From Anisodus tanguticus (taxonomy: Eukaryota > Streptophyta > Magnoliopsida > Solanales > Solanaceae): a stretch of DNA of 64,000 nucleotides. Below, piece after piece: positions 37,172 through 47,773 of the stretch. The notes under the pieces were generated by a model that searched no databases, had not been told where the DNA came from, and saw only the letters and a program-made list of their open reading frames with translations. The position numbers and the translations under genes were made by a program. Numbering within the stretch: the first letter of the stretch is position 1; each line of letters starts with the position of its first letter. The stretch is taken from positions 6,689,001-6,753,000 of the forward strand of contig CM067550.1 of assembly GCA_034509755.1 (NCBI GenBank), in the 5' to 3' direction.

Positions 37172-39022
37172 TCAGTTATTATTCTCAGGAAATAATACCA
37201 ATACATCATCAGTCTCTGATTTATTCATTCCTTCCTCCAACATCATTTCTTTGAATCTGCAATCACTGCTGCAAAATGCCTTCTCACCTCTTAAAAAGAA
37301 CACAATACATAATTACAAAGGGAAATTTTTCAAGAGGATGATTTTATCAATGTATTACTAAAATGTAATTCTGTAGGATAAAATATGAATGTTTAACATC
37401 AAAGATAATTCTTTTTCACAGAATACAGAAGTTCGAAAATTTGCAAAGAGCACTAAAGCAAACTGTTCTAAGGTGTCAAATATCACTTAAATCATGAAGA
37501 ACAAAAAAATACAGAAACAAAATTCTCACCCTCATTACAGATTAATAAACTTACAAACAGATCATATGAAATCATCAAATACTTTAGAATAGGACATGCA
37601 ACTTTAACATCTAAGCTACTTTTTGCTTACTCTCGTAATGTTATAGACATTTTTTAAAGTGTCTTTTACAGGAAAAAAGGACCTTTGCAGTAACTCTGAA
37701 TGCTACTAGAATTTGCCAAAGGGTATGTCCAAATTACCATGCCAAGAGAAAATTGTACCTAAAAAAAAGGTAGTCCGGTGCACCAAGCTCCCGCTATGCG
37801 TGGGTCCGTGGAAGGACCGGACCACAAAGGTCTATTGTACGCAAAAGGGATGCAACACGAGGACTTCCAGGGGTCACCATCCTAGTACTACTCTCGCCCA
37901 AGCACACTTAACTTTGGAGTTCTTATGGGATCCGGTGCGTTAGTGCCAAGAGAAAATTGCACTAATACAGGTATAGTATCAAACAACTAAAAGGGCATGT
38001 CCAGATTAACATGCACAAGAGAAAACTGTACTAAAACTATGAAACAACAATTAAATCATGAAAAAGGAAAAAATCTCACCCTCGTGACCAGATTAATAAA
38101 CTTATAAACAGATCATAATATGAGCATAAATATAAGATACTAGCCAAGTTTGAAACTTTAAAATAGAAAACTTGGCTTACCTGTACATGTAAATGTCTTT
38201 CCTTATTCCAAGATTTTTCTTGCAAGTGTGACAGAAGCTGAGAAAACTCTCAGAAGGATAGCTCATTGGAGGACTGGGATTAATAAACTCATTTTCTTTT
38301 CTTGAAGCAGAGTACTTAACAACACCACAACAGCTCTCAACAATACAATCATCAAATATGTGAGTAGTTCTTGGATTTGGACCATATGAAATAACACAAG
38401 TATACTCCTCAGAAAGCTCCATCTCAGCAGCAGATAGACTATTAAACCCCCCTGGTGAATTTGGTATTTCCATGTTAGAATTTGAATATCCAAATGGAGA
38501 TTTCTTCATAGGAGATGGTGATGAAAAACCAGGTGAGAAAGAACCTATTTGGGAATTTCTAGTCTTGATACCAAAATCACTTGGTGAAGGTGGTGAATCA
38601 GTAGGGGTATTAAAAGAGGGAGGTAACGTAGGGATCTGAATTTTCAATTGTGAGCCTAAAACAACCATTCTACTCACAGAATTCATTTCTTTTGAATCAG
38701 ATTTTTCATCAATTGCATCAACAAGGCCAAGAACAACGCCTTTTGAGCAATGAACTCTACTTGCTGGTTTAGGGGATTTTGGAGTGTTTGAGTTTAAATC
38801 AGACCAAAAGGGGTTTCTAAAAGCAGTGAAAGGCTTACTATCAAGAATTGAAGTAGGACTCATAATAGACTCAGTATCAGGAAACCCCTTAGCAGTGAAC
38901 AATCTTGGTGAACCAAAACAAGAAGAGGTTTTTCTTGAGTTGTCTGTTGGAGATGTTAAAGAATTATAATCTGACATTATAACTTGCTTATTATAAGCTG
39001 ATCTTGAACTTTTCCTTAGCAT
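37172..39022 (-). CDS. FCS-like zinc finger (FLZ) domain protein, two exons
   Basis: FLZ (DUF581) proteins are plant adaptors that bind SnRK1 kinase subunits in energy and stress signalling; that role is taken from the family. Coding exons are 39022-38181 (842 nt) and 37289-37172 (118 nt), joined by a GT-AG intron of 891 bp, giving 319 residues. The FLZ finger crosses the intron: C264 and C267 (FCHTC) in exon 1, DIYMYRG at the junction, and C287 and C291 (FCSSDCR) in exon 2. A second family motif, YTCVISYGPNPRTTHIF, lies about 40 residues before the finger. The N-terminal two thirds are Ser/Pro-rich and probably disordered. I chose the ATG at 39022 because it opens the typical MLRK start and directly follows a likely 5'-UTR splice acceptor. 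Exon structure and length suit the family. Confidence 0.93.
37450..38130. repeat. Diverged duplicated block inside FLZ intron
   Basis: Words at 37528-37573 (CTCACCCTCATTACAG then ATTAATAAACTTA) recur at 38079-38125. The stretch at 37716-37758 recurs at 37990-38032 (GTCCAAATTA then GAGAAAATTGTAC). The intron therefore holds an older duplication, later split by the SINE-like insertion at 37759-37943. Confidence 0.65.
37759..37943 (-). mobile_element. Retroposed 5S rRNA / SINE 3'-end chimera, 19-bp TSD
   Basis: On the minus strand about 96 nt (37943-37848) match plant 5S rRNA from roughly nucleotide 18 to its end, with several substitutions. The internal promoter region (37866-37905) is included. 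About 80 nt follow that look like the 3' end of a plant SINE (Au-type): GGGAGCTTGGTGCACCGG and then a T8 run. The whole is flanked by near-perfect 19-bp direct repeats, TGCCAAGAGAAAATTGTAC (37740-37758) and the same with C for T at one site (37944-37962). It therefore moved as one unit by retroposition. It lies in the FLZ intron, in the same orientation as the gene. Confidence 0.85.
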
Positions 39023-39294
39023 TAAGATCTTCCTATACAACAAAATCAAAGCAAAGTTTCAAACTTTCCATTTCAAGATCATAAAAAAGACTCAAACTTT
39101 AAGTTCAACAAAGACTACATACCTTGATTTCACTTTGAATCCACCATTCTTGAACTTTTCCTTAGCATTAAGATCTTCCTATGCAACAAAATCAAAGCAA
39201 AGTTTCAAACTTTCCATTTCAAGAACATAAAAAAGACTAAAACTTTAGTGACAACCAAGATTACATACCTTAAATTCAGCTTGAATCACTATTA
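39003..39294. repeat. 146-bp tandem duplication over the FLZ start region
   Basis: Copy A (39003-39148) and copy B (39149-39294) are adjacent and near-identical over their first about 95 bp. Both contain the start codon context and MLRKSS codons of FLZ, a splice acceptor just before it, and a GTATGTA donor at the far side. Copy B, upstream in the gene, has an ATG with a 12-codon frame that stops. Copy A runs into the true coding exon. Confidence 0.85.
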
Positions 39295-39766
39295 ACAACT
39301 CTAAAGTTCAAGATTCAATTTTTAAGCAACCCCAGAAACTATTTTCTAAGGATCCAAAGAAAGCAACCCCAAAAGCAACTTTTTTTCCAGCAAGAATTAA
39401 TCCTTCATGTCTGAGAACCGACATGAGACTTTAATAGTCATCATCAAAACCAAACATTTACAAAAGCAACAAAAAAATGTCACACAAAAGGCCTTATAAG
39501 TCTTTGGTCATCTTTTTTCCCCCTCTTTTTTGTTTCTTGTGAATCCTTACAACACTGTATTATTTCAGCAAAAATGATTTCTTTGCATCATAAAGACACA
39601 AAGCCTTGCATGCAGACAAAGACCCACACAAAATCAAAAGTTAATCAACAAAAATAAAAAATAAAAATATACCCCATATAAATAAAAACAAATTAAAAGT
39701 CTGATTCACTCTTCTGGTGCTCCTATTACTTATTTGACCTCTTTCACAACCCACTACACTTTTTAG
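39295..39766. other. FLZ 5' flank and leader, no other gene
   Basis: This should hold the first 5' untranslated exon and part of the promoter of the FLZ gene. A likely donor (TTTAAG|GTATGTAATC on the minus strand) lies near 39268. I see no second gene. Confidence 0.45.
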
Positions 39767-39855
39767 CCCTCCCCCCCGCGCCCCTCCCCCCTCCCACCTC
39801 CCACCTCCCACCTCCCCTCTCCCCTCTCCCCTCTTTCCTCTTTCCTTTTTTTTTT
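39767..39855 (-). promoter_or_regulatory. G/GA-rich tract upstream of FLZ, possible quadruplex
   Basis: On the FLZ coding strand the tract reads GGAAAGAGG, then GGGGAGAGGGGAG repeats, then several GGGAGGT units and a run of G. It lies about 750-830 bp before the FLZ ATG. Such GA repeats are known targets of plant BBR/BPC (GAGA-binding) factors, and the G runs could form a quadruplex. Its function here is inference. Confidence 0.5.
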
Positions 39856-39932
39856 AATACACTTTACTCTTGTTTCCAACTGAAACAACCCATAGAGTTT
39901 AATTACGGAACAAATATAACAAAACAAACAAT

Positions 39933-39985
39933 AAGACGAACTTACCTCTATCTATAAAGGTTATTTTCGATAGACCTTCGATTTA
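39933..39985 (-). repeat. Short LINE 3'-tail fragment
   Basis: Minus-strand remnant. The plus strand reads GACGAACTTACCTCTATC and then TTTTCGATAGACCTTCGA, matching the first half of the tail family. Confidence 0.6.
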
Positions 39986-40549
39986 AAATATTACGACAGC
40001 AAGAAAAATAGACACCAAATGAAGCAACACAATTAGAGAATAAATATAGTGAGTGAAAATGAAGAATCAAGAAAATAGAAAGGGGCTTTTAGTGGAGACA
40101 CGTGTGCATGAAAATCAGTAGTTTAATCTGAAATATAGCAGTTTATTCATGTTTTTTTTTTTTGGATTGAAAACTTTAGTCACTGCTGCAACTGCTCTAT
40201 AGTAGCTCTAGGACGGTAATATTATCTATATATGGAGTTGGCCATTGAGTCTTTTCTTGAAGATATATGAGCGCATGAGCAGTGAATAGTTGTCAGTGTA
40301 ATACCACTTTTTAAGGGTGTGGGCCGTGGGGGTGTACAATTTTGTACATTGAAATATTTGGAAATTAAATTTAAAATAACATTACATATTTAATTAAATA
40401 TATATCTTCAATCAAATAAAATATCAAATTTATTTTAAATTTAACTTTAGATATCCCATTCATACCATCAAATTTGGTATTTATCCCTCTCTTTATATGA
40501 ATAAATTAGTGTAAAGATTATAATCTCAGTACTGTAATTTTGAAATAAC

Positions 40550-41672
40550 TGTTGGTATTACAAAGGATTGCAGGAACGAAAATTACAAGTAACTGCTTAT
40601 GTAAGAATTGAAATTACAATTCAACTAGAAAACTGAAAATTACAAAGATGAACAAGAAAAAGCGAAAAAGCTGTTTTTTTCTTTGAGTCGAGTATGGCAC
40701 TCTGTCCTTAAGACAATATTGCCCCGTATGTATCCTTTATACGTCCTGGACAATTTGTCTCCCAAGATAAAACAGCAATGGAACACTTGAGCAAAGGAAA
40801 CTCAAATGCTACCGTGAAGAATATTGAGTAACGAAATGATGCTTGGAAGTTGTAGGAAGAAAGTATTTTCTGCTTGTGTATTTTCGTGTAGTGTAAGTGT
40901 GTCTCAACAATGGTGTAAGGGGTGTTTATATAGGTGAGGGGGGAACAACAAAACTGCCTCCATAAGTGCCATTACTGGCCAAGTAATTGCCATTATGGAG
41001 GTAGTAATGTCACCAAAATAAATGGTGAAGAACACCAACGGATTGACCATTATAGGAGGAGTAATTCAGCCAAAATAAATGGTTGAATTGAGTGTTGTGG
41101 CGTTTCTGCTTTGACCGTCCAAATTCTGATTTTCTGAAAACTTCAGGGATCAAACTGTACATCTTGAAACTTCGGGGACCAAAGCGTACATCCGAAACTT
41201 TTGGGATCAAAGCGTACTCACGGCAAAGTTCTCTGGCCCAAAAAGATAATATCAGAAGGCCCACAGCCCACAGCCCGTGAACCCGAAACTCGAAACCGGA
41301 CCGGCGGCGGCGGCCTTTCCTCGAACCGAAGCACATCTAGGTCATCCCTCCTTTAAACACATGGGATACCCCTTGGGGTCCCAAACCCCAAACCAATTTC
41401 GAGTCTTATATACACAACAATTCTTTCTTCCTCTACCGATGAGGGAGAATTGATCACACACCACACTTTTCCATGCTTCAAACACCTTACTTCGTGAACC
41501 AATATCTCTTTCATTTCTCAATAAAATTTGACGATTCTTGGCCCTACGATTATCTACGTACTTAGTAGATCATGCATGTGTGAAGAACCGGATTCTCCAA
41601 CATACGTAACACTAGTGTTTAAGTCGTTAAAGTTGGTCGGTCGCAACTCCCGCCAAAGGCTAATTTCCAACA
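40550..41672 (-). mobile_element. Solo LTR, 1123 bp, TSD ATAAC
   Basis: Read on the minus strand it starts TGTTGGAAATTAGCC and ends GTAATACCAACA. A perfect 5-bp direct repeat ATAAC flanks it (40545-40549 and 41673-41677). No coding motif or second LTR is adjacent, so it is a solo LTR. The 5' half matches 13749-14550 in opposite orientation. A TATATAAACACC word at about 40928-40940 could be the TATA box. Reading frames inside are not genes. Confidence 0.93.
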
Positions 41673-41677
41673 ATAAC

Positions 41678-42235
41678 TTAATCCGCGTATTAAATGACTG
41701 AAAGATTACAATTTGATTAATTTGTACAATCTTTACCAACCTTGTTTACTTTTTCCTCTTATGTTGTGAGAATATTGTACCTAAGTGTGTTTAATTAGTA
41801 TGAAATTTGAGGTAAAAATGACATATATAGAGAGAGAGCATACGAAAACTATTTGCTGATTTTCGTCATTTTATCACTTTAAATTTTTAATAGGAGTAAG
41901 TCAGTTCTTTCTATAATAGTCCTTATCAAGAATAATATTTCACTATAACAATTAAATTTTATTTTTAATTTTAACCTGTGTAAAGAACTATGGGAGGAGG
42001 GAGGAGAGCTTTGGAGAATATTTCGGTTATTTTGTCCCAATCCCACATTAAGTATGATGTCAAAATAATACAATAATTGTAACACAAATAATCTCAAAAC
42101 TAATTATGTCAAATCTAAAAATCATATAATCAATTACAAAACAAATTATCCTACATTATATCTCCAGATTATTGTTATTTATCTCTATATGTATAACCAA
42201 ACCACTACTTTTTATTTTACTCAAAATAGAGAATA
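41678..42235. other. Intergenic, no gene seen
   Basis: AT-rich sequence. No coding region or structured element is visible. Confidence 0.45.
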
Positions 42236-42353
42236 CAACAATATATTCAGTCTAATTTATAAAGTGGGTCTAAGGAGAGTAGAATATACACAGACATTAT
42301 CTTTATTTTGTGAGGCAGAGAGGTTGTTTCCGATAGATCATCGGCGCATAAAG
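42236..42353 (-). repeat. LINE 3'-tail fragment
   Basis: Minus-strand copy with many substitutions. It begins CAACAATATATTC, contains TATACACAGACATTATC and ends GTTTCCGATAGATCATCG. Confidence 0.75.
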
Positions 42354-42450
42354 AATGTAGTCAATGTAAGAAAAATAAGATACATAATAAAATATTCATA
42401 TAAAAAATAAATAAAGTAATACACACATAAAAATAATATTCTACTTGATA

Positions 42451-42702
42451 CTTCCTTCGGATAAAAAAAAGTGTCCACTTAGCATTTTTTTCTTGAGTAA
42501 AAAAGAGTGTTCACTTATCAAATCAAGAAAGAATTAATTTTATTTTATCAGATTTGTTCCTATTAAGTATTATGTGATCAAATCTCAATACATATTTAAT
42601 TATGAATAATTAAATTAAATTTATTTATTTTATCTAAAAATTAATATTTTCTTAAAGAATATAAAAATGGCTGAGTATATACTTTTTTTTATCCGGATGG
42701 AG
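42451..42702. mobile_element. Stowaway MITE, 252 bp, TSD TA
   Basis: The ends CTTCCTTCGGATAAAAAAAA and TTTTTTTTATCCGGATGGAG are inverted repeats, flanked by TA (42449-42450 and 42703-42704). The subterminal parts (GTGTCCACTTAGC and GGCTGAGTATATAC) also mirror each other. It has no coding capacity. Confidence 0.92.
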
Positions 42703-43007
42703 TACCTACATATTAGTACTAGTAACACTGAAAATAGAGAATAAAAAATGAAATAAGAAAGGTCCAACGGGGAAGAAGGATGAGGTAATCAAATTATTAT
42801 CCCAAGGGAGTTAGTGGAGTGGGGGTAAGCAGAAGGAGTGAGGGCCGGGGTGCGTGGGTGGATGGTTCAGTACCATCCTTCTCAAAACCCACAATAGCCT
42901 CGAATTTCGTAAAATTCCATGTCTTTTACCTTTTTGTGGGTCCAACTCTCCGTTTATTAGGCCTCTTTATTGATCCAATTCACCGCCTCTCTTTCACCAA
43001 TTATAGT

Positions 43008-43774
43008 TAGAGGGAAGTGGATCCTCGATCCGATGAATTCAGATTCATTTTATAAGATATGAATCTTTAAAATTTGGATTCGACGGATTTGAATTGGATT
43101 CGAATTTATTTTTGACGGATTAGATCTGATTTTGTATTTGAGATCCGTATTCGATCCGTATCCGATCCGTGGATTCATTTTTATTGAATATATTCATAAC
43201 TTATAATGTAATTTTATAAGTATTTTCTTAAAATTGCTAAGCACATCCTTGCAAGTTTAATTCTCAAAACAAGTTTAATTTATCCCCGCGTTAACTCAAA
43301 AACTAAAAAATAAAGAGGTAACTTCGATAATAAAATCAATGTTATATTAGTGAATGACTAACATCTCCATAGACAAGTAGTTAAAATTATATTCACTTCA
43401 TTTGCGAAGAACATGCAAGTTCTGCATTGTGGAAATACTAGTCAACATTTTTCACAACTATTGTCATTGTCCAACATTTTCAATTAATAGCTCACAATCA
43501 AAACGAGACAACGAACAAACTATCTCATATGAACATTTCAAAATTGAAACACAGTAAACTGTTAGCTAAGTAAAAATCGTTTGTCAGTTCAAAAAAAAAA
43601 TCTTAGCAATACAATTTTTTACATATGGATCCAGATCCGATCCGTGAATCCGGATTTGGATATGATTTTTATGAATCCGATGGATCTGGATTCGAATCTG
43701 GGTCCAGGTATGAAAAACGGATCTGGATCTAAATCTAGTAGGATCCGATCTAGATCCGATCTGTTGTCATCCCT
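43008..43774. mobile_element. GATC-rich non-autonomous element, 9-bp TSD
   Basis: The ends carry many copies of GGATCC, GATCCG and ATCCGAT words in mirrored order, about 150 bp at each side, around an AT-rich core. The direct repeat AATTATAGT flanks it (42999-43007 and 43775-43783). A 9-bp duplication is typical of Mutator-like elements. The outermost bases (TAGAGGGA and TCCCT) are only partly inverted. No transposase is encoded. Confidence 0.7.
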
Positions 43775-44057
43775 AATTATAGTAGGTCTCATTATATAGG
43801 TAAAAAAAATCAAATTTGTCTTTTCACTATGTGAATTGTGAAATTTGTTTAAGAACGTGAGTAATAGATTTTGGAGTCAGAAAATTGAAAATTTAAGTTT
43901 TTAAAGTTGTGATTTTTAAAATTTGAAGTTGCGTTTGAATATATATTTTAATTATTATTTTTTAAAAGATTTGCGAGTGGGACTTAAAAAATTTTTTCGA
44001 AGATAAATTTTTAAATTTTGATAAAAAAATCTATGATCAAACAAATATTTAAAAATA

Positions 44058-44154
44058 CAACAACAACATATCAATATAATGCATCAAGTGGGGTCCTGGA
44101 GGATAACGTGTACACAACGACCTTGTAAAGATCGGGAGGTTGTTTTCAATAAAG
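44058..44154 (-). repeat. LINE 3'-tail fragment
   Basis: Minus-strand copy. It begins CAACAACAACATATC, contains GTGTACACAACGACCTTG and ends GGTTGTTTTCAATAAAG. It is diverged. Confidence 0.72.
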
Positions 44155-44515
44155 ATATTTAAAGATAAATCTTCAAAATTTGATCCAAAATCTATGACCA
44201 TCATATTGATGGTGTTTTTGTTCTGCAAAGTTGAACTCAATTTTAGACTAACAAAATGAAAAGTTGCTCTTTAGTTCTAACAAAATGAAAACATTATTAA
44301 CATATATCTATTTTAGTAAGGGAGAATTGGAATATTTCAAACTTTAATGGGGATATTTCTGCATGTCCTTCGACTGTGGCCTTTTTGCCACAACGGTTGC
44401 ATGTTACTGTATTGCTCCCAAGGTATGCCTCAAAACTTCATTTGCCTCTATGTTTTTTAAGCCTTCATGGTCTAATTCTTGCATTTTGTGGAAGTACGGT
44501 TCGAGTAGAGACGTG

Positions 44516-47500
44516 TTATGGAATCTTGCACATAGTCTGGTGTGGTAGATGATGTATTGGCATCTCATATGTTTTGATTAGGAAATATCTAGTGTAGTAA
44601 GTAGAGCAGTACTGATATTTGTCGAGATAGAATTTTGTTAGAACTGCCATTGCATGTGGACATGGCAGCTCATCAACTTGGAACATGCGACATGTGGAGC
44701 TCTTTTGCTGTAGTGACACAATGTGTTTTATTAGATCAATTACTGAGTGGACAAACTGCATTGAAGGCACGACCTGCATTATTTAGTCAGTAAAATGTCA
44801 TTAGTGGTGGACATAAATAATCAGATTTTTGCACCATATTTTTTAAAACTGCAATAAGCTTTAAGAATATATCTCACCGACATCGTTTGCGATGATTTGA
44901 TGTTTACGGTCAGCACATCCTCATACTTGTTGATCAGTGTGGTATTTGCATAATTGACAGTAATACCGTATTTGTAATTTTATTTTTGTACCAAGTTTGT
45001 CATATAGTCGATCAAATTTGTAACTGGGAGCTCTATTGCGTGCCTGATTACCGCATTTATTGATTCTACGATGTTTGATATCATTGTTGTTGTTCAGTTG
45101 GCTGCACAATGTGCACGAGACCATTCTTGGTATCCAACTTCTTGCAAATAAGGTTTTACTCGGGGATCAATTGCATCTAACTCTATCAGAAGGTTGTTGA
45201 ATTCTTGAATTGTGTATGCTCATGACAATGCAAAGTAAATGTCTTTAATCAATTTTTTTCTCATTTTTGAAATTCTTTTTGACTTTGTTCCACATACAGA
45301 CACAATGAGAGACTGGTGGATAAACAGTTGCAGCCGTCTTCGCTATGTTGACGTGTCTATCTGAGACAATACACATTCCATGCCTATTTCTATACACCTC
45401 TTTGAAACATGTGAAAAAATACTCACAATAAGCATCATTCTCCAAATCAATAATTTTATACACAAGCGGTAAAATTTATCATGTATGAATAGATATAGCA
45501 ATATCACGATGAGAGATAAAAAATGAATTCATGAAAATAATATTTCTTAGTAGGAAATTTTGCAGCAGTTCCCACATGATATTCATGAAGTATATTGGTA
45601 TACCATGCGGGTATCACAGATTAGTGGAGGGTTTTTTATGCATTGCAGGCAAGGCATGGGGTATACTTACCTTCTGCATTTTGTGTGGCAGTTGTGAGCA
45701 TGGTCCCTCTGTATGTTGCCTTTAGGAATGTACCATCAACTACTACTGTAGGTTTGGAGTACTTCCAACCTTAAATTGATGCATTTAGTGCTACGAAAAC
45801 ATACAAGAAAGAGTCATCTTGTTCAGTAACTAGTCTTGTAACTATCACTGGGTTTGCATACTCCAATATGTACAGATATGTTGGTAATTGTTTGTATGAA
45901 TCTTTTGGGATTCCTCTGCAAATTTTAATGGCCCTTTCTTTTGCACGCCATGCTTGCATGTAGGACAAGTTGATACCATGAGCATTTTTGACATCTCGCT
46001 GGATATTTGATGTTGAGTATACTATTTTTGGATCAACAAGCTTTTCTTGTATGATACTATTAACAAACATCATGATGGCAATTCTTTCTCATCAATTTAT
46101 GTCATTCTTTGGGCAACTATGGACGTCATTAAAATATGACACTCAAAACATGTTTGACTTTCGTACACTTCTTGATTTAAGACTCCACGTGCATCGTTCT
46201 TTGACACAAAAAATATAATACATGCACATAATAATTACATCATGAGAATATTTTTAGAGGAAAATAGGGGACGTGTACATGGGTGAATGACTGAAGTAGT
46301 TCTTAATGATAACATCTTAGTCTATAGATTTACCATGATGGCATCATGTTGGTCTGAAGGAGTTTTCATATTGATGGAGTGCACCTAGTCCTTCATAATA
46401 CCACCTCAGTATATGGGATATTCCATGATGGTATCATGTGTGGAGTGAGGGATACCCCCATTGATGGACTGCACCCAGTCCTTCATGATACCATATCAAT
46501 AAATGGATATATCATGATGGTATCATGAAGGACTGGTGGAGTTTAACATTGATGAACTACACTCAGATCTTCATGATACCATATCAGTATATGAATATAC
46601 CATGATGGTATTATGTGTGGACTGAGAGAGTCTCTCATTGAAGGACTACAACTCAGTCCTTCATGATACCATCTCAGTAAATAGATATACTATGATGGTA
46701 TCATGAAGGACGGATGGAGTTTTATATTGATGGACTTCACCCAAGCCTTCATGATATCATATTATTATATGAATATACCATGATGGTATCATGTGTAGAC
46801 TGAGAGAGTCTCTCATTGAAGGACTGCAACCAGTCCTTCATGATACCATCTCAGTATATTAATATACCATGATAGTATCATGAAGGACTGATGGAGTCTC
46901 TCATTGAAGGACCGGACAGTCCTTCATGATACCATCTCAGTATATGGATATACCATGATGGTATCATGTGTGGACTGAGGTAGTCTATCATTGAAGGACT
47001 GCACCCAGTCCTTTATGAAACCATCTCAGTATATGGATATATCCATGATGGTATCATGTGTGGAGTGATAGAGTTTTCACATTAATGAGCTGCACCTATT
47101 CATGTGTAGACTGAAGGAGTCTTTCATTGAATGACTGGGGTATCACGAGTATATGTATAGAAAATTGACAAAATACAGGCACACACCTTCTGTGACATGA
47201 TTTTTTAATTTGATATTCGAATTTCTCTTGTACTTATTATTGTCGCACAACAACAATTAGTGTGTTTTGTCAGTATAAATTTGGCCCACTTCAATTGCTA
47301 GTTTAAGCGGATCAGTAATGATAATGTTGTGATCCATGTGTTGCGGTTAATGAATGACATTGTCAATCATATCTATGTCACCATCGTAATCTAATTTTGG
47401 TGAATTGATTAGTTATGTATTTTTTATGAAGTTTCAGCAACATCAATTTGTGGCGTGATTGCATCGATAACAATGTTTTTGTATGAGATTGACAATGGAT

Positions 47501-47773
47501 ACACAGTTATGGCAATGTTCCTCTTCTTCAAGTCGAAATATACTTTTACTCTCATATCGGTGAAGATTTCGGTGGAAATCCCTCTCCAATTATGTATTTG
47601 ATTTCTAGATCTGTTGTAGCAGTATCATACCGTAATTGAGTTGCAATTTGTGTAACAAACTCATTGAAATTACATCTAGTTTTTATGAGAATTGTGTCAA
47701 TGTCATAATCAATGTATTTTTTATTCGCGTCCCAACTACCATTGTGTTGTACTAAAGTTGTAAAATCATCCAT
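44516..47773 (-). pseudogene. Decayed MuDR-like (MULE) transposase
   Basis: Fragments in order on the minus strand read as a Mutator transposase. An N-terminal segment (47773-47552) opens with an LVQHNGSWD-type motif. A zinc-binding stretch lies at about 46260-46075. A segment containing LSYMQAWRAKERA and FVALNAS is at 46073-45771. The catalytic-core part with MCIVSDRHVNIAK is at 45463-45245. A SWIM zinc finger (CRMFQVDELPCPHAMAV) is at 44779-44516. Frames are broken between all pieces. An 89-bp tandem array (46300-47140) separates the N-terminal piece from the rest, either in a former intron or as an insertion. I could not identify both terminal inverted repeats. A likely outer end lies near 48240-48330. 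Confidence 0.85.
46300..47140. repeat. 89-bp hairpin satellite, nine units, two-unit pattern
   Basis: The marker GATGGTATCATG (or a close variant) recurs near 46336, 46425, 46516, 46600, 46690, 46779, 46868, 46957 and 47047, a period of about 89 bp. Each unit holds CATGATACCATCTCAGTATA followed by its near-complement, so it folds into a hairpin. From 46425 to 46957 units ending TCATGTGTGGACTGAG alternate with units ending TCATGAAGGACTG, giving a higher-order period near 178 bp. The same repeat occurs at 11765-12145. Confidence 0.92.

Noticed and set aside
37848..37943. A functional 5S rRNA gene
   Set aside because: About 17 nt at the 5' end are missing, several bases differ, there is no tandem array, and it is part of a retroposed unit in an intron.
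39023..39049. A nine-residue upstream extension of the FLZ frame
   Set aside because: It would begin at a non-ATG codon and lies across a likely 5'-UTR splice acceptor. The ATG at 39022 gives the family's usual start.
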